From Staphylococcus cornubiensis (GTDB lineage: Bacteria; Bacillota; Bacilli; Staphylococcales; Staphylococcaceae): a DNA stretch of 64,000 bases. The stretch covers positions 1 through 64,000 of the forward strand of contig NZ_FXUZ01000004.1 of NCBI RefSeq assembly GCF_900183575.1, given 5' to 3'. The notes beneath the pieces are model-generated. The model worked only from the letters and a program-made list of their open reading frames with translations, had not been told where the DNA came from and ran no database searches. Made by a program: the position numbers and the translations under genes. Numbering within the stretch: position 1 is the first letter of the stretch; the number at the start of each line of letters is the position of its first letter. Shown here one piece after another: positions 38,501-46,448 of this stretch.

Positions 38501-38844
38501 ATTCGCAAATAGCAGCATTAGGCATTGGAGAAGCTAGGAAGTTACTGCGGTATCAAGTTATAGGTGGAAGCTCACCACAAATTTATTTAAGAATGAACTC
38601 TGTTGCGCCACTGGAGAAAGCAATTAAACAAGGTGACTTTTACCAAAATACAATATTACAAGATGTCCAGTCTAAACATCATACAAGCGTTGAGATGCTC
38701 AAATATTTATTTACAAAAGAGCAACATGGTTCTAATGCAAAAGAAAAAATATTAAACTATACCACTTGGTTTTGGGACAACATAGAGAACTATTTTATGG
38801 GTATATTACCAACTGAAGTAAAAGAGAAAATTTCTAAAAATTAA
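35560..38844 (+). CDS. RecQ-like helicase coupled to the sigma factor
   Basis: A 1094-residue protein. The first 300 residues match nothing I recognise. A RecQ-type SF2 core follows: AATGAGKS at 325-332, VISPLIGLMNDQV near 354, IIDEAH near 430-435, PIVTFTATA near 466, FVLATKAFGMGIDIPDI near 604 and motif VI QEIGRAVR at 634-641. The last 390 residues are helical and of unknown fold, without the usual RecQ zinc and HRDC signatures. The start lies inside the sigma gene. In a mobile island such a helicase would suit DNA sensing or defence; that is inference. Confidence 0.8.
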   Translation: MINNKIKEIINEKGSTIIVLNGVDSSLFTYENKYFSFSIDYYDKVELKIVKEQVVEEVISNRTFTENYKWMTMEEYQLFREYQSINKMPIAILKNNLSDKQFPYRNTLSDIEKVYHYLYFEEDNALEIEQAILLEQVSYFYGQINYSKQSNNYFVTYPEIDEKIDIYNLYESEPISVSTTEDNSVENTIRIELSEDEIPFLDLEDEILSKNNKKNVVFILSGALDNLPNNYLERINLLEKLSDVKFYFTTLSIRRNLIDNEKQYKKILKDIYGYDDFREIDFYKNIEDRSKKTINISQSQIIDDIVVQAENAMFGDSFRDIYITAATGAGKSVMFQVPALFLANKYKDNKPLTLVISPLIGLMNDQVENMRSKGINSSATINSNTPPYEKENIIEGIQNQRIDVLYLSPETLQARSDIKMLIGDRNIGVVIIDEAHIVTTWGKSFRADYWYLGIYLAKLRKEYKFPIVTFTATAIYGGREDMYLDTRNSLNMISPISYFGYVRREDLFMKVRSGQKYFEKEGRDYRHTKNCLALRHIEEAIEKDQKSLIYFPTVKLLLDFYEFVGSNKPDIKEKIGKYFGTLQKEEKDEVLRGYKSGDIQFVLATKAFGMGIDIPDINNVYHYAPTGNVIDYIQEIGRAVRDKNKVHYGFGVIDFLSKDMNEVKRLQGMSAIRKSQIIEVMKKVLSVYKEKGNNRNVIISPEDFKYIFVQNKRDEDTLDNKVKTVLLMIEKDFSSPNKLGYSPFVARPRSLFGNDLIFVNKEFEFTLSKSNFGKYFTKRYDIESDIYSSVYQVNLSGIWEKYYKKMSFPSFKYALFTAKEREKLKHAKLFEKLTYTSGVEIGLNDNNSIENVIAEYKMILNAFEKFVDQQKIVEKQFTIKDLGNHFMKTLKISDKFEAQTFAQTVINVAFEFNKIKQIKFIAERTNSNENNKRYFIHQDGDIFTSFIMDSISSALIPKYNYLKEKDVVISFHLRQKISNIDSQIAALGIGEARKLLRYQVIGGSSPQIYLRMNSVAPLEKAIKQGDFYQNTILQDVQSKHHTSVEMLKYLFTKEQHGSNAKEKILNYTTWFWDNIENYFMGILPTEVKEKISKN

Positions 38845-39177
38845 ACATCTGAGTTAGTTTTAAATGTTTAGATGACTTTTGTACATCAATACTTTTATAA
38901 AGTCCAAAAAGAAGGGTGACAGGAAAGTCATATAATACTTGCTGTATTGCTGTAGAAAACTTTAGTAGTGTTAAACTATTAAGTATCTAGAATCATTGCT
39001 TATGAGAAAAATTTATAAATCAAGTAGTTAACAGAGACTATAAAAATCATTTAATTCAAGTTATTTTATAAGAGGATTTACTCATAAAAGTCGGACTGCA
39101 TATTATTGTAGTTCGACTTTCTACAGTCATACGTGATAGAGTTATTGTAATAATACACCGTTAGAGGAGGTTAGAAT
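38845..39177. other. Gap within the sigma-helicase island
   Basis: 333 bp without a supported gene. A hairpin (39087-39100 with 39107-39120, perfect apart from wobble pairs) followed by TTTCT lies in the middle and may end the sigma-helicase transcript. AGAGGAGG precedes the next gene, which may have its own promoter after the hairpin. Confidence 0.5.
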
Positions 39178-40398
39178 ATGGAAATGAATCGCTTTGATAT
39201 TTATAAGGAGCTTTGGACAAAATCGCGAACAGCATTTGCAGAAGAACATAATATTGAATTTAATGATTTAAAAAAGGTGATTGAAGAACATCAGATTCCC
39301 ATTCCAAATGCTAAATATTTATACAACTATAAGAAAGGGATTATTGCCCCTATTGATCCTATCTATGGGGAGGATTACTTAATTAAGATTGATGAAAAGC
39401 TAAGTGATAAAGAAAAAATCAAAAACAAATGGCTATACTTTGATGATGACAAAAAAGAGGAAATATATATTGCATATACGAATTTAGTGATTCCTGATAA
39501 GGTTAAACGACATCATAAGATTATTACGAAACACAAAGAGTACCTAGTAGCAGAAAGAAAGCGAAGAAGAGAAGCAGAGTTAGACCCGTGGAGTTACTAT
39601 AGAAAAGAAGCTCAAAAGGTATTAAATTCAACTAATATTTCTAAAGAAGCATTACCTAATTTTTATAATCTTTGTGATACTTTATTTAAAGCAATTGAAA
39701 GTTTAGGTTTTAAAATTAATGTTGATGAAGAATATATTAATATAAGCATCCCTCGTTACGAGAAAGTTTTAGATAGAGATGAAAGGTTCTATGAAATAAA
39801 TAAAGATTTTAGAATTAAGTTGAAATTTAAAGAAAAAACAAAAAGGGTCAAAAGTAATGATGATCGGTATTCGACATATGATTATATTAAGACGGGGTAT
39901 TTTAAATGTGAACTTACTGGAGTATATTCATGGAGTGATAATTATGGTATTACAAAAAATTATCCAGGCTCTGATACGGATGATGTCCTATTGAAAAAGA
40001 TATTTAAAAGAATATTCGAATTGCCTAGTATATTATATGATGAAGAGATTGAATATATTGAAAGAGAAAATGAAAAAGAACGTCAAAGGCTTAAGGCGGA
40101 AAGTTTAAGAGAAAAAAGAAAAAAAGAGTTTAATAAAATTAAGTCCTTGGTGAGACAATATAAATTACATAAAGAATTAGAAGAACTTACAGAATATATT
40201 AAAAATTACAGAACTAAAAATGAGTCAGTAGAAGAACTGGTTTGGTACAAGGAAACACTGATGTGGTTACGAAATTTTGACAAGGTTGATAAAGATATAG
40301 ATGAAAGAAATCACAAAAATATATTAAAGTACCTATTAAGCGAAAAGAGAGAAGATGAAGTAGAGTTTCACGATTCATCGCAGTATAGTTGGTGGTAA
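39178..40398 (+). CDS. 406-residue protein with wHTH-like N-terminus, third gene of the island
   Basis: The N-terminus (DIYKELWTKSRTAFAEEHNI, then PIPNAKYLYNYKKG) follows the pattern ELW-x-x-S/P-x-x-x-x-A-x-x-x-x-I ... IP-x-P-x-x-x-Y, which I recall from many hypothetical proteins in bacterial accessory islands; it probably folds as a small DNA-binding domain. Residues 120-150 and 295-350 are highly charged and likely coiled coil; between lies a possible beta-rich domain. No catalytic motif is recognised. It is on the same strand as the helicase, 333 bp on, with a good AGAGGAGG site, and shares its AT-rich composition. Membership in one system is inference. Confidence 0.6.
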   Translation: MEMNRFDIYKELWTKSRTAFAEEHNIEFNDLKKVIEEHQIPIPNAKYLYNYKKGIIAPIDPIYGEDYLIKIDEKLSDKEKIKNKWLYFDDDKKEEIYIAYTNLVIPDKVKRHHKIITKHKEYLVAERKRRREAELDPWSYYRKEAQKVLNSTNISKEALPNFYNLCDTLFKAIESLGFKINVDEEYINISIPRYEKVLDRDERFYEINKDFRIKLKFKEKTKRVKSNDDRYSTYDYIKTGYFKCELTGVYSWSDNYGITKNYPGSDTDDVLLKKIFKRIFELPSILYDEEIEYIERENEKERQRLKAESLREKRKKEFNKIKSLVRQYKLHKELEELTEYIKNYRTKNESVEELVWYKETLMWLRNFDKVDKDIDERNHKNILKYLLSEKREDEVEFHDSSQYSWW

Positions 40399-41192
40399 TT
40401 TACTAAGAAATGTAAAAGTATGATTACTGGTTACAAATCTTCTAATAAAGAAAATAAAGGTATCAATGAAAAATAATAGAGAAAGAAGAATTATCTAGAA
40501 AATCATTTGAGCAAATAGTGGTTTGAAAGTGTAGGAAAATGGCGGAATGAAAATGCTGTTTTCCTACTTTTATTTTGTTTATTAAGAATTAGGGATAATC
40601 ATACATGTTGGACGAACATAGTTTAAATAGGGTGAACACAATGAATTTCAGTAGTTTCAATGGATTCCAAATCATTATAAATCATCACACTACTTTAAGT
40701 CGATTGGATAAACGCGATGATTTTTTGATATATATGAAGATTTATTGTGCGTGATGTTGTGAATCATATTGAAGAGATACAAAAATTTTTAAACTAGATT
40801 TTAAAGAAAATGGTAAGATATTACCCACTGTCTGAGTGTGATAAGAAGTGTACTTTTAAACAAAGAAATTAATATATCCAAATAAAACTTCTGAAAATTT
40901 AAGCAAATAGAATTTTTGAAATATTGATTTATACACAAAAGATTATGATTCATGCAGCATAAGAAAAGTATAGTAAATATGTTTCTGAAAATATCATTTT
41001 ACTTTCATTAATGCTTTAAAAATTTAATTTTATCAATTAAAATTTTGCAACATGTTATATTAAAAACATCAATAATTTACACCGCTTTATTTTTAAATAT
41101 TCAAAAATTGCACTTTACTTTTAATTTGTAATAATGTAGCATTATAGTGAATAATGCAATACATAATTTAAATTAATAAGGGGTTGTAATCA
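40399..41192. other. Long AT-rich gap before the protein A homologue
   Basis: 794 bp with no supported gene. A terminator (GTAGGAAAA at 40531-40539 with 40559-40567, then TTTTATTTTG) lies 133 bp after the island's last gene. Around 40641-40755 there is a possible decayed ORF with a GGGTG site (MNFSSFNGFQIII start) that stops after 37 codons. The last 200 bp are very AT-rich and must contain the promoter of the next gene. Confidence 0.5.
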
Positions 41193-42608
41193 ATGGAAAA
41201 CAAAAACTTTTTCAGCATTCGTAAATTATCAATTGGGGTGGGTTCTTGTTTAATCGCGAGTTCTTTACTTGTGAATACACCAAGTTTTGCAGAAGAAGCT
41301 GATAATAACGCAGAAGCGCAACAAAACGCTTTCTCTGAGGTAGTAAAATTACCGAACCTTAGCGAAGAACAACGTAATGGTTTCATTCAAAGCCTTAAAG
41401 ATGACCCAAGTGCAAGTCAAGATGTGCTTAATGAAGCTAAAAAATTAAATGATAGTCAAGAGGGCTCTCAACCTGCTCCTAATTACAGTGATGAACAACA
41501 AAATGCATTTTATGAAATCTTAAACTTACCAAACTTGACTGAAGAACAACGCAATGGTTATATTCAAAGCCTTAAAGACGATCCAAGTGTAAGCGCTAAT
41601 ATTCTTGTTGAAGCTAAAAATGTGAACGTTAACCAAGCGCCTACACAACCTGCGCCAAGTTTTGATGAAGCGCAACAAAGTGCTTTCTATGAGATTCTAA
41701 ACTTACCAAATCTGACTGAGGAGCAACGTAATGGATTCATCCAAAGCCTTAAAGATGACCCAAGTGTAAGTAAAGACATCTCTGCAGAAGCTAAAAAGTT
41801 AAGTGACAGCCAAGCAAAACCTGATTACAGTGAAGCACAACAAAACGCATTTTATGAAATTTTACACCTACCAAACTTAACTGAAGAACAACGTAATGGA
41901 TTCATCCAAAGCCTTAAAGATGACCCAAGTGTAAGTAAAGATATTCTTGCTGAAGCTAAAAAATTAAATGACAGCCAAGCGCCTAAAGAAGACAACAACG
42001 TAAAAGACAATAATTCAGGTGAAAACAAAGCTGAAGACAAAGGCAGCAAAGAAGACAAAGCTAAAGAGAAAGACAGCAAAGAAAACAAAGCCGAAGATAA
42101 AGGCGACAAGGCAGGCAAAGCTGAAGACAAAGGCAGCAAAGAAGACAAAGCTAAAGAGAAAGACAGCAAAGAAAACAAAGCCGAAGATAAAGGCGACAAG
42201 GCAGGCAAAGCTGAAGACAAAGGCAACAAAGAAAATAAAGCCAAAGACAAAGGTATGGACAAAGCGAAAGATGCATCAAATGAAATGAAGAAAAAAGATG
42301 CAATGCATGTCGTTCAACCTGGTGATACAGTAGAAAAAATTGCTAAAGCTAATAACACAACTGTAGAACAAATCGCTAAAGATAATCATTTAGAAGATAA
42401 AAATATGATTTTACCTGGTCAAAAACTTGTTGTTGATAACCAAAAAGCAATGAAAGACAGCCAAGAAGCTAAAGCAAACCACGAAATGAAAGCTTTACCT
42501 GAAACTGGTGAAGAAAACGACATGGCATTATTCGGTACATCACTTACAGGTGGCTTAAGCTTAGCATTAGGTCTATACATCTTAGGACGCGGTAGAAAAA
42601 CGAACTAA
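41193..42608 (+). CDS. spa: Protein A homologue (IgG-binding surface protein)
   Basis: A 471-residue wall-anchored protein. A YSIRK-type signal peptide ([13 protein letters not shown]) is followed by four three-helix repeats of about 50 residues (about 43-88, 99-150, 158-207, 211-260), each with QQNAF, LPNL-x-EEQRNG and IQSLKDDPS, the Fc-binding protein A signature. Next come a Lys/Glu/Asp-rich repeat region (about 270-355), a LysM domain ([20 protein letters not shown] near 370) and an LPETG sortase motif at 435-439 with a membrane helix and basic tail. It binds host IgG and masks the cell. S. aureus Spa has five Ig-binding domains; four match the SpsP/SpsQ type of the S. intermedius group. 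Confidence 0.9.
   Translation: MENKNFFSIRKLSIGVGSCLIASSLLVNTPSFAEEADNNAEAQQNAFSEVVKLPNLSEEQRNGFIQSLKDDPSASQDVLNEAKKLNDSQEGSQPAPNYSDEQQNAFYEILNLPNLTEEQRNGYIQSLKDDPSVSANILVEAKNVNVNQAPTQPAPSFDEAQQSAFYEILNLPNLTEEQRNGFIQSLKDDPSVSKDISAEAKKLSDSQAKPDYSEAQQNAFYEILHLPNLTEEQRNGFIQSLKDDPSVSKDILAEAKKLNDSQAPKEDNNVKDNNSGENKAEDKGSKEDKAKEKDSKENKAEDKGDKAGKAEDKGSKEDKAKEKDSKENKAEDKGDKAGKAEDKGNKENKAKDKGMDKAKDASNEMKKKDAMHVVQPGDTVEKIAKANNTTVEQIAKDNHLEDKNMILPGQKLVVDNQKAMKDSQEAKANHEMKALPETGEENDMALFGTSLTGGLSLALGLYILGRGRKTN
42031..42240 (+). repeat. Region Xr-type tandem repeat within the protein A gene
   Basis: A 90-bp unit made of three 30-bp subunits (42031-42120) is followed by an exact copy (42121-42210) and by one diverged 30-bp subunit (42211-42240). 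It encodes Lys-rich ten-residue blocks such as [10 protein letters not shown] and [10 protein letters not shown]. Such repeats change copy number by slippage and are used for strain typing. Confidence 0.9.
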
Positions 42609-42661
42609 GCTAAGAACATGACCTTGAAAGAACAATGTTAACCTCTTAATGAATAGAATTG

Positions 42662-42708
42662 AAAAACTGTGTATGTAGCATTGAATTGCTACGGCACAGT
42701 TTTTTATT
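42662..42708 (+). terminator. Terminator after the protein A homologue
   Basis: AAAAACTGTG...GTAGCA pairs with TGCTAC...CACAGTTTTT with a small internal loop, followed by a T-run. Confidence 0.8.
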
Positions 42709-42853
42709 TGCATTAACTGAGGCAAAAGTTCTCTTTGTCACTTGAATTATTTAATTAAAAAAACTTCTCATTTTTATTTAATAAACAATTAATCATAAAT
42801 TAACTGTATAAATAAAGTCGCGATATATGATATGGAATTGAGGAGGGATAAAA

Positions 42854-43849
42854 ATGACAAAAATGATAGGATTCAAGTGTTTCATGCTGTTATCTATAGC
42901 AGTTTTTTTAATTTTCACGGGCATTTTAGTATGCAATCATCGAATCGTCAAAGCAGCAGAGGACAAAGACCCAGAATTAAAACTCGCAACGCACAATGTT
43001 TATATGCTGTCGACACTGTTGTATCCGAATTGGGGTCAAGGTGTCCGGGCTAACTTAATACCTGAAGCAAGATATTTAAAAAACAATGATGTCCTTATAT
43101 TTAATGAATTGTTCGACAACAACGCATCATACGAATTATTAAAAAATTTGAAAGCGATGTTTCCTTATCAGACACCAGTGCTTGGACGTGCAAGGTCGGG
43201 ATGGAATCGAACAGAGGGCAGCTACTCAGATTTTACACTTGAAGATGGTGGTGTGGCAGTTGTGAGCCAATATCCAATTAAAGAAAAAATTCAACACGTC
43301 TTTAAGCATGGTTGTGGCTATGATAATTACAGTAATAAAGGATTTGTGTATACAAAGATTAAAAAAGGCAATCAACATGTTCATGTCATTGGTACACATA
43401 CACAGTCGGAAGATACGAGTTGTGGTACGGGGCGAGATCGAGCAATTAGAGCGGAACAAATGCAAGAGATTAGCAAATTTGTAAAAGATAAACATATTCC
43501 AGAAAATGAAGTGGTCTACATTGGTGGCGATATGAATGTCAACAAACGTGTCTACACAGGGGAATACGAAGCCATGCTTAAAAACTTAAATGCAAGAGAG
43601 CCTGTTTATAACGGTTACACAAGTACGTGGGATCCAAAGACGAACTCAATCGCACACTATAATTATCCTAAAAGTGCTGCGGAATACTTAGACTATATTT
43701 TTGTGGATAAAGACCATAGACAACCTGGGACGTTAGTGAATACCGCGATTAAAGAAAAGTCAGTACCTTGGGAAGTCTTTTCATTTCCTTATTGGTATAC
43801 TTATGATGATTATTCCGATCACTATCCAGTGAAGGCTTATAGTTGGTAG
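42854..43849 (+). CDS. hlb: Beta-haemolysin, sphingomyelinase C
   Basis: A 331-residue secreted phospholipase that cleaves sphingomyelin to ceramide and phosphocholine. An N-terminal hydrophobic signal (about 8-28) ends near KAAED. The DNase I-like fold motifs are visible: THNVYML, IFNELFDN with the metal-binding Glu, GTHTQSED, YIGGDMNVN with catalytic Asp/Asn, and the final SDHYPV with the catalytic His. Length and all motifs are intact; in many S. aureus strains hlb is split by a prophage, which is not the case here. GGAGGG precedes the ATG. Confidence 0.95.
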   Translation: MTKMIGFKCFMLLSIAVFLIFTGILVCNHRIVKAAEDKDPELKLATHNVYMLSTLLYPNWGQGVRANLIPEARYLKNNDVLIFNELFDNNASYELLKNLKAMFPYQTPVLGRARSGWNRTEGSYSDFTLEDGGVAVVSQYPIKEKIQHVFKHGCGYDNYSNKGFVYTKIKKGNQHVHVIGTHTQSEDTSCGTGRDRAIRAEQMQEISKFVKDKHIPENEVVYIGGDMNVNKRVYTGEYEAMLKNLNAREPVYNGYTSTWDPKTNSIAHYNYPKSAAEYLDYIFVDKDHRQPGTLVNTAIKEKSVPWEVFSFPYWYTYDDYSDHYPVKAYSW

Positions 43850-44209
43850 TTTATCGAATAGAATTGATACTGTGAAGCCCCGCTTGTCTTTTACGGTGAA
43901 GTGGGGTTTTTAATGTCTATTCAACTTTTGTGAAAGCCAATTTTTAGCATGCTACTTAATTATCATCAGCTTCTTAAACTTTTACCTAAACAAATTTTTT
44001 GAATAGAAGTATGTTTATTTATTATATTTTGTTTTGAAAATATTTTCAAAAGTGATAAACTTATTTATGAAAGCGATTTCTAAAATGTAAAAGTATCAAA
44101 AATCACTTTGTCACAAGGTTTGAAATTATAATCGGAAGCATGATTTGTGATTTTGGTCGTTGTTTAGTGAGAAAAAGAAATACTATTAACGAACAAAGGG
44201 GACAGTATA
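43850..44209. other. Gap between hlb and the sialidase with a terminator
   Basis: 360 bp. AAGCCCCGCTT (43875-43885) pairs with 43899-43909 and is followed by T, ending hlb transcription. The remainder is AT-rich and presumably holds the sialidase promoter; no gene seen. Confidence 0.6.
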
Positions 44210-46309
44210 ATGAAATCAAAACGCTTTTTATTCATATTTAAAGCATTATTTATCTTTTCTATTGCTGGGGTGCTGTCATTTTTTAATGTGCAACCTGTGA
44301 ACGCTGGAACATCATCAAATGAAAGTAAAGCAGACCCCAATTTAGTTTTTAGTCAGAAAGAGACGCATTTAACTGGTAAAGGAAGCGATATTACTAAAGC
44401 CCTTCAAGGTAAAATAGACAAAGGGGACTTTACGGCGATTATTCAATTTAAGCAAGATGATGTTAAAGGGAATCAAGCATTGTTCGGAGCCTCAAATTCG
44501 AAAACGAGAAATAGCTATTTTGATGTTTTTGTAAGAGAAAATGGTGAGTTAGGTGCAGAAGTGCGTAATGAAACGTCTCGTACGAACGATTTAATTGCAC
44601 GGCCTGCTTCGATATGGGGCAAATTTAAAAATCAACCTGTGTCGAATACAGTAGCGATTGTTGGTAATTCGAAGCAACAGACATATGCATTGTATGCTAA
44701 TGGGACAAAGGTGGCTGAACAAAAGGTAGATCCTTATTTGAAATTAAGTGATATTCAAGGACTTGATTCTTACATGCTGGGTGGCGTTAACAGAGCAGGG
44801 CAAGTCGATTTCGGTTTTAAAGGCACAATCGAAAATATAGAAATATATAACACTGCAATGAATGACGACACAGTGATTGAAAAAACGACGAACGACGTGA
44901 CGCAAAACTTTATTTTCAGAGCGAATGATGCGACACATTCTAACTATTTCAGAATTCCAGCGCTCAATACTTTAAGTAATGGCCATGTGCTTGCGAGTAT
45001 TGATGCAAGATATGCAGGAACACATGACTTTACGAACAAAATTAATACTGCTACAAGCTATAGTGATGACAGTGGAAAAACTTGGTCATCACCGCAACTT
45101 CCTCTCGCATTTGAAGATTTTGCTGCGGAACCACTAGATTGGCCACGTGATCCAGACAAACGTTCTACTAAATTAAGTGGTGGCGCAACTTATATTGATT
45201 CAATGATTTTAGAGAAGTCAGATCATCAAACGTTATTATTAGCCGATGCGTTGCCAGCAGGTGTTAGTTCTGCAGGTGCCAAACGTGATGACTCAGGATT
45301 TAAAAAAGTGGATGGTCATTACTATATGAAATTGCAAAAAACAGGCGAATCAGATTACAACTATACGATTAGAGACAATGGTGTCATTTATGATGAGCGC
45401 ACAAACAAACCGACTGAGTACTCAGTAGCTGACGATTTTTCAATTAAACAAAACGGTCAACCTTTAAAAACGGATCAAATGGCTGTCAAATTTGAAAATG
45501 GCGAAAAAGTGGAATATAAAAATGGTAAAAAAGTGAACATGAATATTTTCTATAAAGATGCATTATTCAAAGTTGTACCAACGAACTTTATTGCTTATAC
45601 ATCAAGTAAGGACTATGGTGAGCATTGGTCTACACCGAAAATGATGCCACCAGTTATGGGTGAAAGTCGTAATGCACCATTTTTAGGACCAGGAAGAGGC
45701 GTTGTCGAAAGCCAAAAAGGACGTATCCTCATTCCTTCATATACAGGAAAAGAATTTGTGACTATTTATAGCGACGATAATGGAAAAACATGGAATAGTA
45801 AAGTCGTTCCATTACCATCAAACTGGTCAGCAGAAGCGCAAATCGTCGAAGTGAATCCGGGTGTCTTACAAGTTTATATGAGAACGAATAACGGTAAAAT
45901 TGCTTATATGACAAGTACAGATGCCGGTGATCATTGGAGCAGTCCGAAATATTTAGACTTTGTATCAAATCCAAGTTACGGCACAGAACTTTCTATTATT
46001 AAATACAGCAAAAAAATCGACGGTAAAGATGCGGTTATTTTAAGTACACCGAATTCAACATCAGGCAGACGAAATGGTCAAATCTGGATTGGTTTAGTGA
46101 ATGGCGACAACACTATCGATTGGCGTTACCATCATGATGTGGATTACAGTCAATACGGCTATGGTTATTCGTCTTTAACAGAAATGCCAAATGGTCAAAT
46201 TGGCCTCATGTTTGAAAAATTCGATTCATGGTCAAATAATGAATTACACATGAAAAATGTCGTCCCATTTGTGAAATATGACATCAAAGACTTAAAAAAT
46301 AACAAGTAA
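44210..46309 (+). CDS. Secreted exo-alpha-sialidase with lectin-like domain
   Basis: A 699-residue sialidase that releases sialic acid from host glycans. Signal peptide about 1-34 (FKALFIFSIAGVLSFF then NAGTSS). A LamG/concanavalin-like domain (about 55-215) precedes the six-bladed catalytic domain, which has the FRIPAL arginine motif near 247 and four Asp-boxes: SDDSGKTW, SKDYGEHW, SDDNGKTW and STDAGDHW. No LPxTG motif, so it is released. Its domain order resembles streptococcal NanA/NanB. AAAGGGG precedes the start. It stands beside hlb and the protein A homologue in a host-interaction cluster. Confidence 0.9.
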   Translation: MKSKRFLFIFKALFIFSIAGVLSFFNVQPVNAGTSSNESKADPNLVFSQKETHLTGKGSDITKALQGKIDKGDFTAIIQFKQDDVKGNQALFGASNSKTRNSYFDVFVRENGELGAEVRNETSRTNDLIARPASIWGKFKNQPVSNTVAIVGNSKQQTYALYANGTKVAEQKVDPYLKLSDIQGLDSYMLGGVNRAGQVDFGFKGTIENIEIYNTAMNDDTVIEKTTNDVTQNFIFRANDATHSNYFRIPALNTLSNGHVLASIDARYAGTHDFTNKINTATSYSDDSGKTWSSPQLPLAFEDFAAEPLDWPRDPDKRSTKLSGGATYIDSMILEKSDHQTLLLADALPAGVSSAGAKRDDSGFKKVDGHYYMKLQKTGESDYNYTIRDNGVIYDERTNKPTEYSVADDFSIKQNGQPLKTDQMAVKFENGEKVEYKNGKKVNMNIFYKDALFKVVPTNFIAYTSSKDYGEHWSTPKMMPPVMGESRNAPFLGPGRGVVESQKGRILIPSYTGKEFVTIYSDDNGKTWNSKVVPLPSNWSAEAQIVEVNPGVLQVYMRTNNGKIAYMTSTDAGDHWSSPKYLDFVSNPSYGTELSIIKYSKKIDGKDAVILSTPNSTSGRRNGQIWIGLVNGDNTIDWRYHHDVDYSQYGYGYSSLTEMPNGQIGLMFEKFDSWSNNELHMKNVVPFVKYDIKDLKNNK

Positions 46310-46335
46310 ATGGCATATCGACGTTGAATAAAATG

Positions 46336-46376
46336 CAGGAGAATGGCGAGAGGATTGCCGTTTTCCTGTGTTTTTA
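46336..46376 (+). terminator. Terminator after the sialidase gene
   Basis: CAGGAGAATGGC (46336-46347) pairs with 46357-46368 including wobble pairs and is followed by GTGTTTTTAATTTT. Confidence 0.75.
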
Positions 46377-46397
46377 ATTTTGATGGATATCATTAAA

Positions 46398-46432
46398 AAC
46401 GCAACTATCCGGAAAAACCGGATAGTTGCGTT
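46398..46432. terminator. Bidirectional terminator between sialidase and glycosyltransferase
   Basis: A perfect 15-bp stem (46398-46412 with 46418-46432) lies between convergent genes. Its core AACTATCC also occurs in the hairpin at 49011-49043 beyond the other end of the next gene. Confidence 0.75.
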
Positions 46433-46448
46433 TCCTTGCGTATAAATA

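Noticed and set aside
41852-42262. 136-codon minus-strand frame across the protein A repeat region
   Set aside because: Low-complexity Leu/Ser antisense of the Lys-rich repeats; the plus-strand protein is clearly real.
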